A stretch of DNA of 15,412 bases from Rhodothermaceae bacterium (GCA_013003465.1 JABDIZ010000110.1:1-15412); one strand, 5' to 3'. Counted from the stretch's first letter, positions 6,649-14,534 are shown. Made by a program: numbers and translations. The notes: generated by a model not told the origin, from the sequence alone.

Positions 6649-7365
6649 CTACTGGCGCGTGAGCGTGACCGGCTGTTTCTGATCACCTTGCGCCATCTCG
6701 CCTTCCATCGAGCGCTCGTCTTCAGCGACGGTGCCGGTGAAGCGGGCTTGCCCCATGATGTCGATGTTGACCGAACGGCCCTGGACCATGATCTCACCTA
6801 GATCGAGGTTGTCGGCTTGGCCGGGGGCATCCAGGACGGCGGTGTAGCTCCCGTCCTCGGCCTTCGTGAGGTGGAAGGTGAGGCGCATTTCACCACCGTT
6901 CGGGATCGGCATGGCCCCGGCCCAGGAGCCCGAGTAGTCGCCGGGCTTGATGGCGGCAGGCTTGGTGTCCGCGGCCGCGGCCATCTCTTCTGCGGCCTCG
7001 TAGGGCATCAGCACGAGCGGTAGCTCCATGGGCCCCTGGTTGAAGGTGCCCTCGATCTGGGAGCCGTCGGTGTTCACGGTGCCGGTATACGAGGCACCAA
7101 TGCTCCCCACCGCGAAGGCGAGCGTCTCGCCATCGAACGTGGCCTCATCGGCAGGAATCCCGAAAGCGCCCTGGTCGGGACTATCGAGGGTCGCAGCGAA
7201 GCCATCGCCCTCCTCCATGACGTGGAGGACGAGCGTGAGTTGGGGGCCGCCAGGTTGGACGGCGGAGATGTCTAGGACGCCGGTCCAATCGCCCAGGATG
7301 CTGGGCTGAGCGAAGGCTGGCGCCGCGAGGAACAGCACGAGAAGAAGGGATAGGGGGCGAAGCAT
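6649..7365 (-). CDS. Secreted protein with two copies of a beta-rich module
   Basis: This 238-residue exported protein has a Sec signal peptide (MLRPLSLLLVLFLAAPAFAQ, about 1-20). Two modules follow. Copy A spans about 22-120 (GDWTG, DGFAATLDSPDQGAFGIP, SYTG, FNQG, LPLVL). Copy B spans about 142-236 (GSWAG, DGSYTAVLDAPGQ, RFTG, EGEMAQGDQKQPVTL). They are joined by an Ala/Glu/Lys linker. The same module forms the N-terminus of the neighbouring hydrolase, and copy A is clearly closer to that version than to copy B. No catalytic motif is visible, so a binding or accessory role is possible. I cannot assign a family name. The ATG at 7365 has no evident Shine-Dalgarno. It lies 63 bases downstream of the ArsA-like gene on the same strand, so co-transcription is plausible. 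Confidence 0.8.
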   Translation of the reverse strand: MLRPLSLLLVLFLAAPAFAQPSILGDWTGVLDISAVQPGGPQLTLVLHVMEEGDGFAATLDSPDQGAFGIPADEATFDGETLAFAVGSIGASYTGTVNTDGSQIEGTFNQGPMELPLVLMPYEAAEEMAAAADTKPAAIKPGDYSGSWAGAMPIPNGGEMRLTFHLTKAEDGSYTAVLDAPGQADNLDLGEIMVQGRSVNIDIMGQARFTGTVAEDERSMEGEMAQGDQKQPVTLTRQ

Positions 7366-7428
7366 GGCGGAAAACGGTTGCTGGGGAAAGGAATCGGTAC
7401 GCGAAGCGCAGGGAACGGGTTACGGAGA

Positions 7429-8604
7429 TTACGCCGCGACGGCTTCGGGGACAAAACGTGCCCGCAGCCAGCCGTCTTCGATAGTGGTGCCGTCGAGGTG
7501 GTAGTAGGCGAGGAAGCTGGGGAGGAGCACGTTGCGGCGCTGATTGCGGATCTGCACCACGAGGTTGTCGCCGAACTGCTCCGCCTCGACCTCGTCGCCG
7601 TCGACGTATGGCACCTTGAGGGAGACCGTGTAGACGTCGCCGTCGTTCTCGACGCGGTAGGTAGGCTCGGCATGGAAGACCTCGGCCGGATCGCGCTCAC
7701 CGTAGAGCCGCTCGCCGATCTCACTCAGCAACTCAACGCCGAAGACCTCGCGCCCGACGTGCGGCACGCGGAAGACGGGCAGCGGCGCGAACGTCTCCTC
7801 GATCTCCTGCAAATAGTCGACCTGTGCGGCGACGTACTGCTTGAGCACCTCGCCTGCCTCGCCCTCCGGGATGACGCGGTTGACGATGGCCGCGTCCACA
7901 CTGTAGCCGTAGAGCTGGAGGTAGGTGTAGGCGCGGCGGGCCTCCTGGATCACCATCCGCTCGGGGTTCATCACGAGGCGGGCGCTGGTGATCTGCGGGT
8001 CCTGCATGATGGCCTGCACCTCGCCCAGCTTGGCGAAGAGCTTATCGAGTTCCTCGTAGCCCTTGTCGAGCGGGACGCCGGTCGTCTTGCGGACGGCGAA
8101 GCCGACGGTCTTGATGGCGGTCTTCTGGAGCGGGAACGCCTTCTGGAGCCACCACTGCGTGACCTGCGGCAGCGTGAGCAACGTGAGCGTCTCACCGGTG
8201 GGCGCGGCGTCGAGCACGATCACGTCGTAGTCGCCGGAGCGGTAGAACTCGTCGAGCCAGAGGAGCGCGCTCCCTTCCCCCATGCCGGGCAGCGCGGCCA
8301 GTTCCTCGGCCGCCACGGCGTCGGCGCCCTGCCAGCGGAGCACGGAGCGCACCAGTTCGCGCATGTTACCCCAGTACTTGCGCATCGAGTAGTACATGTC
8401 CACCTCCTGCGCCCAGAGGTTCTCGACGATGGGCACCGGTTCCGGGCCGAGCGGCTGATCGAGCGCGTCCGCGAGCGAGTGCGCCGGGTCGGTGGACATG
8501 ACGAGTGTCCGGTAGCCACGGCGGGCGCAGGCGAGGGCGGTGGCGGCGGCACAGGTCGTCTTGCCGACGCCGCCTTTACCAGTGAAGAGGAGAACGCGGG
8601 GCAC
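7429..8604 (-). CDS. ArsA/Get3-family ATPase with C-terminal alpha-crystallin domain (Get3d-like)
   Basis: This is a 391-residue cytoplasmic P-loop ATPase of the ArsA/Get3 family. It carries the deviant Walker A TGKGGVGKTT (8-17), the switch I motif STDPAHSLADAL (37-48) and DAAPTGETL (132-140) for nucleotide sensing. From about 314 to the end it carries a beta-rich segment (YRVENDGDVYTVSLKVPYV ... GDNLVVQIRNQRRNVLLP) typical of the ArsA HSP20-like domain. Homologues with this layout in cyanobacteria and plants are called Get3d and are thought to handle hydrophobic clients. No arsR, arsB or arsC lies nearby, and I see no paired CxxC metal site, so arsenite export is unlikely. The start is a GTG at 8604. 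It places the P-loop at residue 8, as is normal for the family. No Shine-Dalgarno is evident. Confidence 0.92.
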   Translation of the reverse strand: MPRVLLFTGKGGVGKTTCAAATALACARRGYRTLVMSTDPAHSLADALDQPLGPEPVPIVENLWAQEVDMYYSMRKYWGNMRELVRSVLRWQGADAVAAEELAALPGMGEGSALLWLDEFYRSGDYDVIVLDAAPTGETLTLLTLPQVTQWWLQKAFPLQKTAIKTVGFAVRKTTGVPLDKGYEELDKLFAKLGEVQAIMQDPQITSARLVMNPERMVIQEARRAYTYLQLYGYSVDAAIVNRVIPEGEAGEVLKQYVAAQVDYLQEIEETFAPLPVFRVPHVGREVFGVELLSEIGERLYGERDPAEVFHAEPTYRVENDGDVYTVSLKVPYVDGDEVEAEQFGDNLVVQIRNQRRNVLLPSFLAYYHLDGTTIEDGWLRARFVPEAVAA

Positions 8605-8735
8605 GTGGTCGGGGGTGGGCGGATGAAAGAGTATAGGGGGTGGCTCAAGCGCTCACCCCGGCTCCGTCCCATCCCCGAACGTCAGCGCCGTTCCCGTCCT
8701 CGGGCGTTCTTCCCGGAATCCCCATCGCCGCCGGG
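8605..8735. other. Intergenic region between PBP gene and ArsA-like gene
   Basis: Just past the PBP stop is a weak stem CCGGG/CCCGG (8731-8735 with 8712-8716) with no T-run. Nearer the GTG start of the ATPase, minus-strand TATACT falls at about 8630, a possible -10-like hexamer. No -35 stands at proper spacing. I see no other structure here. Confidence 0.25.
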
Positions 8736-11237
8736 TTAACCGTCGCCGTCGTCCCCTTCGTCGATGCCGAGCATTTCCTCGGCACTCATGAAGTCGTCCT
8801 CGCGGGCGTTGCGGTCGCGGGGGCGCTCGCGGGCGGGCAGCGGACGCAGATCGGGCCGCTCTTCCTCGGGTCGCGCGAGCATCTCGTCGCTTCCGCCCTC
8901 GCCCAGCTCGACGGGCTGAATCATCGCAGGATCCGGCTCCCCGACCGAATCTCGCTCGAAATAGGCGTCGAGCGCCGTCAGGATGGAATCGGCGTAGCTC
9001 TCGTCGTCGAACGGCTGGCGGTAGCGCGGCGGATCGGGGAAGCGCACGTCGCCGAAGCGGGGCTCGACGTCGCCGAAGAAATCGCCTACGACGAAGAGCG
9101 CATTGTGCGCGCCCTGCCCCCAGTAGTTGGAGCGGAAGGTGATCTGCTGGTCGTTGAAGCCGACCCATGCGCCCATCACGAGGCGCGGGTGCATCAGCAG
9201 AAACCAGCCGTCGGCGTTGCGCTGCGTGGTGCCCGTCTTGCCTGCCACGTCGCCGGTGACGCCCCAACTGCGGATGCCCCGCCCGGTGCCCCGGTCCACG
9301 ACGCCGCGCAGCATGTCGGTGAGCGTCTGGGCCTCGCGGCGCGTGAGCACCTGCGTGCCCCGGCTCCCGAACGTTTCGAGCACGACACCCGTGGCCGATT
9401 CGATGCGCGTGACGAGGCGCGGGGCGTGGCGCTGCCCCTGGTTGGCAATGGTGCCGTAGGCGGAGACCATCTCCAGCAGGGTGACCGGACTGGTGCCGAG
9501 GGCGAGTGAGGGCACGAGGTCGAGGTCGCTCTCGGTGATGCCCATCTGGCGGGCGACGAGTGCCACGCGCCCCGGCCCGATCTCGTCCATGAGTTGGACG
9601 GTGATCGTGTTCTTGGAGTAGGCGAGCGCGTCGGCGAGCGTGAGGTCGGCGCCGGAGATGGAGCCGCTGTTGGTGGGGCGCCACGTCTGCCCGTTGCCGA
9701 GGTCCACGGCCACGGCCTGATCCGTGATGCGGTCGAGCGGCGAGTAACCGCGTTGGAGGGCAGCGGCGTAGACGAACGGCTTGAACGTCGAGCCCGGCTG
9801 GCGGCGCGCGACGGAGACGTGGTCGTACTCGTCCACCGAGAAATCGCGGCTGCCGACGTAGGCTTTCACGTCGCCGGTCTTCGGGTCGAGGGCGGTGAAG
9901 CCCGCTTCGAGGCGCGTCGCCACGGCGCGGAGCGAGTCCATGAAGGCGTCGTTGCGTACGAGCGAGTCGAGCGCCTCGGCCTCGGCGAGTCCGCTGTCAA
10001 GGAGGCGGTCGAAGGCGGCGCTGCGGCGGGCGTGCCGCTCCACGACGGATCCGCGCGAACGCCAGAAGTAGCCGAACGGCTCGATGCGGTCACGGTAGCG
10101 TACGTAGGCATCCGGGCCACCGGAGAGCGAGGGCATTCCCCGACGGCTCCATTCCACGTCGGCGATGGCTTGGAGCCGGTCGCCCTGCGCGCGGACAGCG
10201 GCTTCGGCCTCGCGCTGGAGGGGCAGGTCGAGGGTGGTGCGGATCACGAGGCCATCGCGTTCCAGAATCAGCCCACGCGCCCGTGCCCACGCCTCGACGC
10301 GCGCGCGGACGGCGGCGGTGAAGTGCGGCGCGAGGCTCTCGTGCCCCGGCAAGCGCTGGAAGCGCAGTCCAAGCGCCGTGGCCTGCAAGCGCGCAGCCTC
10401 CGCGGAACTGAGATACGCTTCCTCCACCATCAGCCCGAGGACGAGGTTGCGCCGCTGCCGCGCCCGCTCCGGGTAGCGCACGGGGTCGTAGTACATCGTG
10501 CCTTTGAGCATCCCGACCAGCGTGGCGCCCTCCGCAATGGAAAGCTGCGAGGCGGGTTTGCCGAAGTAGGTCCGTGCCGCCCGCTCAATGCCGTTGGCCG
10601 TGTAGATGAACGGGACCGTGTTGAGGTACGCCTCCAGAATGGCCCGCTTGGTGTGGCGCCCCTCAATCTTGAGCGCGGCGATCATCTTCTTCAGCTTGCG
10701 CTCGACGAAGCCCTGGCTACCGATCTCTTCAGGGAAGAGATTGCTCGCGAGTTGCTGCGTGAGCGTCGAGCCGCCCTGCGTATCGCCGAGGATCGTCCGG
10801 TAGACGGCGGCAACAGTGCGACGCAGGTGGATGCCGTTGTGCTCGTAGAAGGCCCGGTCCTCGGTCGCGAGCAGGGCATGGATGACGTGCGGGGGAATCG
10901 AGTCGAGCGGGACCCACTCATGGAAGGGGTCTTCGAACTGCGTCAGCTTCTCGCCCCCCGCCGCGAGCACGATGGACGGCCGCGCCTCAGCGGCCCGCCC
11001 CAACTCTAGCGCCGTCGGCGTGGAGGGAATGAGCGTGAGGATGTAGATCACGAGCGCCAGCGTCGGGATCAGCGCCAGCACGCTGAGGCCTACGAGTGCC
11101 CGCAGCCCCTTCTTCCACCCCGCGAGGTCGGGATCGCGGAAGCTTCGCCAGTACCGCCGGAAGACGCCGACCCGCCCGTCCACAACAGGGCCGGAACGCA
11201 ACGCACGGCGAGGGGAAGAACGGCGGAGAGGGGCCAT
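8736..11237 (-). CDS. Class A penicillin-binding protein (bifunctional glycosyltransferase/transpeptidase)
   Basis: This 833-residue enzyme polymerises and cross-links peptidoglycan at the periplasmic face of the inner membrane. It has a basic cytoplasmic tail (1-45) and a membrane anchor at about 46-70. The GT51 domain follows with ATEDRAFYEHNGI (124-136, catalytic Glu126), GGSTLTQQLASNLF (155-168), KLKKMIAALKIE (181-192) and EAYLNTVPF (202-210). The transpeptidase domain shows GSTFK (482-486, acyl-enzyme Ser483), SKN (541-543) and KTGTT (667-671). The 90-residue linker between domains (about 360-450) is typical of Bacteroidota PBP1A-type proteins, as I recall. The C-terminus after about 765 is a charged, acidic tail ending DEGDDGDG with no fold visible. 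The gene is followed by 131 non-coding bases. The next gene, the ArsA-like ATPase, is on the same strand. Confidence 0.95.
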   Translation of the reverse strand: MAPLRRSSPRRALRSGPVVDGRVGVFRRYWRSFRDPDLAGWKKGLRALVGLSVLALIPTLALVIYILTLIPSTPTALELGRAAEARPSIVLAAGGEKLTQFEDPFHEWVPLDSIPPHVIHALLATEDRAFYEHNGIHLRRTVAAVYRTILGDTQGGSTLTQQLASNLFPEEIGSQGFVERKLKKMIAALKIEGRHTKRAILEAYLNTVPFIYTANGIERAARTYFGKPASQLSIAEGATLVGMLKGTMYYDPVRYPERARQRRNLVLGLMVEEAYLSSAEAARLQATALGLRFQRLPGHESLAPHFTAAVRARVEAWARARGLILERDGLVIRTTLDLPLQREAEAAVRAQGDRLQAIADVEWSRRGMPSLSGGPDAYVRYRDRIEPFGYFWRSRGSVVERHARRSAAFDRLLDSGLAEAEALDSLVRNDAFMDSLRAVATRLEAGFTALDPKTGDVKAYVGSRDFSVDEYDHVSVARRQPGSTFKPFVYAAALQRGYSPLDRITDQAVAVDLGNGQTWRPTNSGSISGADLTLADALAYSKNTITVQLMDEIGPGRVALVARQMGITESDLDLVPSLALGTSPVTLLEMVSAYGTIANQGQRHAPRLVTRIESATGVVLETFGSRGTQVLTRREAQTLTDMLRGVVDRGTGRGIRSWGVTGDVAGKTGTTQRNADGWFLLMHPRLVMGAWVGFNDQQITFRSNYWGQGAHNALFVVGDFFGDVEPRFGDVRFPDPPRYRQPFDDESYADSILTALDAYFERDSVGEPDPAMIQPVELGEGGSDEMLARPEEERPDLRPLPARERPRDRNAREDDFMSAEEMLGIDEGDDGDG

Positions 11238-11263
11238 CGGTGTTCGAGGAGCAACGACGCTCT

Positions 11264-11292
11264 AGTATCGGCCGAAATGCACCCGAGACCAA
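11264..11292 (-). promoter_or_regulatory. Candidate sigma70-like promoter of the PBP gene
   Basis: On the minus strand TTGGTC (11287-11292) and GATACT (11264-11269) are spaced by exactly 17 bases and lie about 27 bases upstream of the ATG at 11237. Each hexamer matches the consensus at four of six positions. The placement is ideal for a short leader, but the primary sigma factor of Bacteroidota recognises different boxes, so this may be chance. Confidence 0.35.
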
Positions 11293-11304
11293 GCCTTTGC
11301 GCGA

Positions 11305-11328
11305 ATCACACGCCCAACACGTTGTGAT
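11305..11328. promoter_or_regulatory. Operator-like dyad ATCACA-N12-TGTGAT
   Basis: A perfect 6-bp inverted repeat, ATCACA (11305-11310) and TGTGAT (11323-11328), lies within the divergent PBP / glycoside hydrolase spacer. Its edge is 27 bases upstream of the hydrolase ATG at 11356. The arms point the opposite way to a CRP-type TGTGA-N6-TCACA site. It could be a regulator site or chance. Confidence 0.3.
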
Positions 11329-11355
11329 GCATACCGATCCGACGACCTCTATCCT

Positions 11356-12456
11356 ATGCCGACTCACCGGTTGCCGCTGCCGATGCGCCCCTGTCTTCTG
11401 CTCACCGCCCTCTGCCTTCTGTTCGCCGGCTGCTCGACCTCAGCCGAACCGAATACGGCACCGGATTCGTCGCGCGCACTCATCCGTGGCCTCACGCTGG
11501 ACGCGGTCGAAGCGCCGCCGTCAGGCACGCTGCAACGCCTGGCCGCCCTCGGCACGACGCACCTCGCCCTCATCCCCTACGGTTTCCAGGAACGCCACGA
11601 CAGCCCGTCGGTCCGGTTCAATCCTGAGCCGAGGTGGTACTCGGAGAGCGGCACCGGCGCCCGGGCCCTCGCTGCCGCAGGCGACTCGCTCGGCCTTGAC
11701 ATCGTCCTCAAACCGCAGTTGTGGCTCGGTCGGAATGCGGACGATCATTGGAGCGCCACCATCGGCTTCGAGACGGATGCTGACTGGCAGGCGTGGGAAG
11801 CGTCGTACCGGGCCTACATCCTGCACCACGCCCGTGTGGCTACCGAGATCGAGTCGCCGCTGTTCGTGATCGGGACGGAACTGGCCCGCGCCGTGCAAGA
11901 GCGCCCGGCCTTCTGGCGATCTCTGGCCGACGAGGTGCGCACGGTCTATCCCGGGCCGATCACCTACGCCGCCAACTGGTACGAAGACGCCGAGCACGTC
12001 ACGTTCTGGGATGCGCTCGATGTCATCGGCGTGCAGGCCTACTTCCCCCTCGCCGAAGCCACCGACACGACCCACACGGTTGAGGACTTGGTCGCAGCGT
12101 GGGCGCCGCACAAGGCGATGCTCGCATCGCTGGCGGAGCGCACCGGGAAGCCTGTCCTGTTTACTGAGGTCGGCTACCGCAGCGTGCCCTACGCCGCCGC
12201 CGAACCGTGGCGCTGGCCCACCCGCGATGAGGTCGGCACGACGCCTGCCGATACGGCGCTGCAACAGCAACTCTACGAGGCCTTCTTCCTGTCGTTCTGG
12301 GACGAGCCGTGGTTCGCGGGCGCGCTCGTCTGGAAATGGACGATTCGTCCAGAGGAACGTCGTCGCCGCTGGAGACCTGCGGGGGCAGATGACCTCGGCT
12401 TCTCGCCCGAGGGCAAACCCGCCGAGCAGGTGCTGGCCGACTGGTTCAGCCGTTGA
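11356..12456 (+). CDS. GH113-like glycoside hydrolase lipoprotein
   Basis: This 366-residue TIM-barrel hydrolase is predicted to be lipid-anchored. The signal peptide ends in lipobox LFAGC with Cys26. The second Met at residue 10 (ATG at 11383) is an equally plausible start and would give a shorter signal. The barrel begins near IRGLTLDAV (43-51). Strand ends show LALIPYGF (70-77), IVLKPQLWLG (116-125), FVIGTELARA (170-179), ITYAANWYED (202-211), DVIGVQAYFPL (222-232), VLFTEVGYRS (267-276) and GALVWKWTI (322-330). The paired glutamates Glu175 (after IGT, acid/base) and Glu271 (LFTE, nucleophile) match clan GH-A retaining enzymes. The overall look is that of family 113, whose known members act on beta-mannan. 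Substrate is not proven. It diverges from the PBP gene, so an envelope or wall glycan target is conceivable. Confidence 0.82.
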   Translation: MPTHRLPLPMRPCLLLTALCLLFAGCSTSAEPNTAPDSSRALIRGLTLDAVEAPPSGTLQRLAALGTTHLALIPYGFQERHDSPSVRFNPEPRWYSESGTGARALAAAGDSLGLDIVLKPQLWLGRNADDHWSATIGFETDADWQAWEASYRAYILHHARVATEIESPLFVIGTELARAVQERPAFWRSLADEVRTVYPGPITYAANWYEDAEHVTFWDALDVIGVQAYFPLAEATDTTHTVEDLVAAWAPHKAMLASLAERTGKPVLFTEVGYRSVPYAAAEPWRWPTRDEVGTTPADTALQQQLYEAFFLSFWDEPWFAGALVWKWTIRPEERRRRWRPAGADDLGFSPEGKPAEQVLADWFSR

Positions 12457-12474
12457 ATTTCTTGCCAGAGGGAT

Positions 12475-12576
12475 GTCATCCTGAGCGAGCGCAGCGAGTC
12501 GAATGGATCTGTGCCGCGAAGGACCTAAGGAACTGGCAGAGATCCCTCGACTCGCAATGCTCGCTCGGGATCACAC
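12475..12576. repeat. Long imperfect palindrome (dispersed-repeat type)
   Basis: The left arm (12475-12515) and the right arm (12535-12576) are inverted copies of about 41 bases with a 19-base loop. They pair along GAGCGAGC, GCGAGTCGA, GGATCT and TGCC, with about eight mismatches or indels. The left-arm core CATCCTGAGCGAGCGCAGCG is of a kind I recall as a very common intergenic repeat in Bacteroidota, Chloroflexi and other phyla. It sits between the convergent stops of the glycoside hydrolase and the vWA lipoprotein, so it could act as a two-way terminator. There is no transposase and no open frame inside. Confidence 0.85.
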
Positions 12577-12660
12577 AGAACTAGATGGCGTCGACTCATG
12601 CAACCAGAGGGCCGAGGCCATCGCCCCGACCCTCCAGCCTGCTCGGTGCTCCCTCCGGAT

Positions 12661-14415
12661 TCAGTCCCGTAGTGCCTGCACGGGCTCACCGCGCTGATCC
12701 AGCGAGCGGGCGATCTCGACGAGTTGTATGAACTCGGCCCGGTCGCCGTCGCGGTCTTGACCACGAGCAGAGCGTGCGAGGGCGAGGGCCTCGTCGTAGG
12801 AAGCGCCCTCGGCGTACTCGGACTGCCGCAGGACGAGCGCAAACTCAGCCACAGCGGCGGCCCAGCGGAAACTCTCCGAGGCCTGCTCCGCCGAGCCTTC
12901 GGCGTCTGCGACGGCCTGACTCAGCAGCACGCTCTCGTCGGCGAACTGGCCGGGGCCGGTGGCAGGCTTGTAGCGCAGCTTCACGGTCAACAACTCGCCC
13001 GAACCCGCTTCGGGGCTGAGCGTCGTCGTCTGGTAGCGCAGCGAGTCGATTCCGGCCAGCGCTGTCGTCGCGCCGTGGGGCACGATTTCGTAGAGCGCCG
13101 TCACACGGTGCCCGGCACCCAACTCACCGGCGTCGCGCGTGTCGTCGTTGAACTCCTCGTCGCGCAGCATCCGGTTCTCATAGCCGATGAGCCGGTAGCC
13201 CGCCACGGCGGCCGGGTTGAACTCGACCTGCACCTTGACGTCCTTGGCGATGGCGACGAGCGTCCCACCGAACTCGCGGACGAACACCTTGTGCGCCTCG
13301 CGCATGGAGTCGATGTAGCTGTAGTTGCCGTTGCCGTGGTCGGCGAGCGTCTCCATCTTGCTGTCCTGGAGGTTGCCCGTGCCGAAGCCGAGGACGGAGA
13401 GGAAGATGCCGGACTCGCGCTCCTCCTCGATCAGTTCTTGCATGGCCGCATCGGAGGACGCGCCGACGTTGAAGTCGCCGTCGGTAGCGAGGATGACGCG
13501 GTTGTTGCCGTTGGGGTTGAAGGTGCGCCGCGCCGTGGCATAGGCCAGTTGGATGCCTGCGCCGCCTGCCGTGGAGCCGCCCGCACGCAGACGGTTGAGT
13601 GCGGCGAGGATGGTCTGCTTCTCGTCGCCCGGCGTCGGTTCGAGGACGAGGCCCGCCGCTCCGGCATAGACCACGATGGCGACGCGGTCCTGCGGACGCA
13701 GTTCGTTCGTGAGCAGGCGGAAGGCATTGGCGAGCAACGGCAACTTGTCCGGGCTGTTCATCGAGCCCGACACGTCGAGCAGGAAGACAAGGTTGCTCGG
13801 CGGCAGGCTTTCGGTGTCGAGGCGCTCGCCCTGGAGCGCGATCCGCACGAGGCGGTGCTCGGCGTTCCACGGGCTCTCGGCCACTTCGGTGTGGACGGCA
13901 AACGGATGCTCGCCTTCCGGCCCGGCATAGCCGTACTCGAAGTAGTTGACGAACTCTTCGATGCGCACGGCGGCGGACGGTGGCAAATAGCCATCGGTCA
14001 GCATGCGGCGCGTGTTGGCGTAGCTCGCACGGTCCACATCAATGGAGAAGGTCGAGAGCGGCGCATCGGCCACGCGGCGGAAGCCGATCTCGTCGAGGGG
14101 CGCATAGCCTTCCCGGTCCACCGGCGGCGCATACCGCCACGACTCATCACCTTGCCGCGTGGCTGAACCGGCCTGCACACGAACCCCATCTACATAGTAA
14201 TCGGCACGCCCACCACGAATATGGAGCGGTTCAGTTGCTGGAGGTGGCGGAGCAGAAGGGGCTTCATTCGCGTCCCTGTCCTGCGCAACCTCTTCGATGG
14301 CGTCCACCTCCGCCTCCTCGGTATCGCGGGTGGTCTTCCGGTCGGCGCAGGCGGCAAGGCCCACGACGAGGGCGAGAAGCACGAGCAGATAGCGGGGGCG
14401 TAAAACGGAAGGCAT
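12661..14415 (-). CDS. YfbK-type vWA/DUF3520 lipoprotein
   Basis: This 584-residue lipoprotein has a von Willebrand factor A domain. The signal peptide ends GLAAC with Cys23, followed by an acidic and Pro-rich linker. The N-terminal vWF_A-associated domain spans about 115-170 (STFSIDVDRASYANTRR, IEEFVNYF). The vWA domain spans about 205-390 with a complete metal site: DVSGS (214-218), Thr282 in GGSTAGGAG and Asp312 in LATDGDFN. The C-terminal DUF3520 spans about 395-575. A complete MIDAS implies metal-dependent ligand binding outside the inner membrane. The biological role of the YfbK family is not established. An in-frame GTG at 14424 is possible, but the ATG at 14415 fits the signal peptide. 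The gene lies 117 bases downstream of ftsX on the same strand, with a terminator-like element between. Confidence 0.92.
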   Translation of the reverse strand: MPSVLRPRYLLVLLALVVGLAACADRKTTRDTEEAEVDAIEEVAQDRDANEAPSAPPPPATEPLHIRGGRADYYVDGVRVQAGSATRQGDESWRYAPPVDREGYAPLDEIGFRRVADAPLSTFSIDVDRASYANTRRMLTDGYLPPSAAVRIEEFVNYFEYGYAGPEGEHPFAVHTEVAESPWNAEHRLVRIALQGERLDTESLPPSNLVFLLDVSGSMNSPDKLPLLANAFRLLTNELRPQDRVAIVVYAGAAGLVLEPTPGDEKQTILAALNRLRAGGSTAGGAGIQLAYATARRTFNPNGNNRVILATDGDFNVGASSDAAMQELIEEERESGIFLSVLGFGTGNLQDSKMETLADHGNGNYSYIDSMREAHKVFVREFGGTLVAIAKDVKVQVEFNPAAVAGYRLIGYENRMLRDEEFNDDTRDAGELGAGHRVTALYEIVPHGATTALAGIDSLRYQTTTLSPEAGSGELLTVKLRYKPATGPGQFADESVLLSQAVADAEGSAEQASESFRWAAAVAEFALVLRQSEYAEGASYDEALALARSARGQDRDGDRAEFIQLVEIARSLDQRGEPVQALRD

Positions 14416-14507
14416 AACAGGCACCGGAGGGTGAACGGAGTACGAGCAAGACCCCGAAGACCCGGGTTCGTTGCCCCGAGCTAACGCCTCGTTTTTCAGC
14501 CTATTGC

Positions 14508-14534
14508 CTGCTAAAAAAGCAGCGCCATCCTGCT
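14508..14534 (-). terminator. Putative short terminator overlapping the ftsX stop codon
   Basis: On the minus strand AGCAG (14530-14534) and CTGCT (14518-14522) pair around a 7-base loop and are followed by a T-run (14513-14517). A third copy, AGCAG at 14508-14512, can pair with the same CTGCT around the T-run as an alternative hairpin. The stem is only 5 bp, so termination strength is doubtful. The stem includes two bases of the ftsX TAG. Confidence 0.4.

Noticed and set aside
7429..8604. Arsenic resistance role for the ArsA-like gene
   Set aside because: No arsR, arsB, arsC or arsD is nearby, no conserved metal-binding cysteine cluster was seen, and the C-terminal alpha-crystallin domain points to the Get3d-like group.
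7378..8739. 453-codon open frame on the plus strand, antisense to the ArsA-like ATPase
   Set aside because: The opposite frame encodes a complete P-loop ATPase with all motifs. The plus-strand product is rich in Asp, Glu, Arg, His and Val with no recognisable motif, a common shadow in GC-rich codon-biased DNA.
9594..11009. 471-codon open frame on the plus strand, antisense to the PBP gene
   Set aside because: The minus strand has every GT51 and transpeptidase motif. The plus frame is compositionally skewed and motif-free.
12724..14166. 480-codon open frame on the plus strand, antisense to the vWA gene
   Set aside because: The minus strand encodes an intact vWA/DUF3520 protein. The antisense frame reads as a low-complexity Arg/Val/Glu/His shadow.
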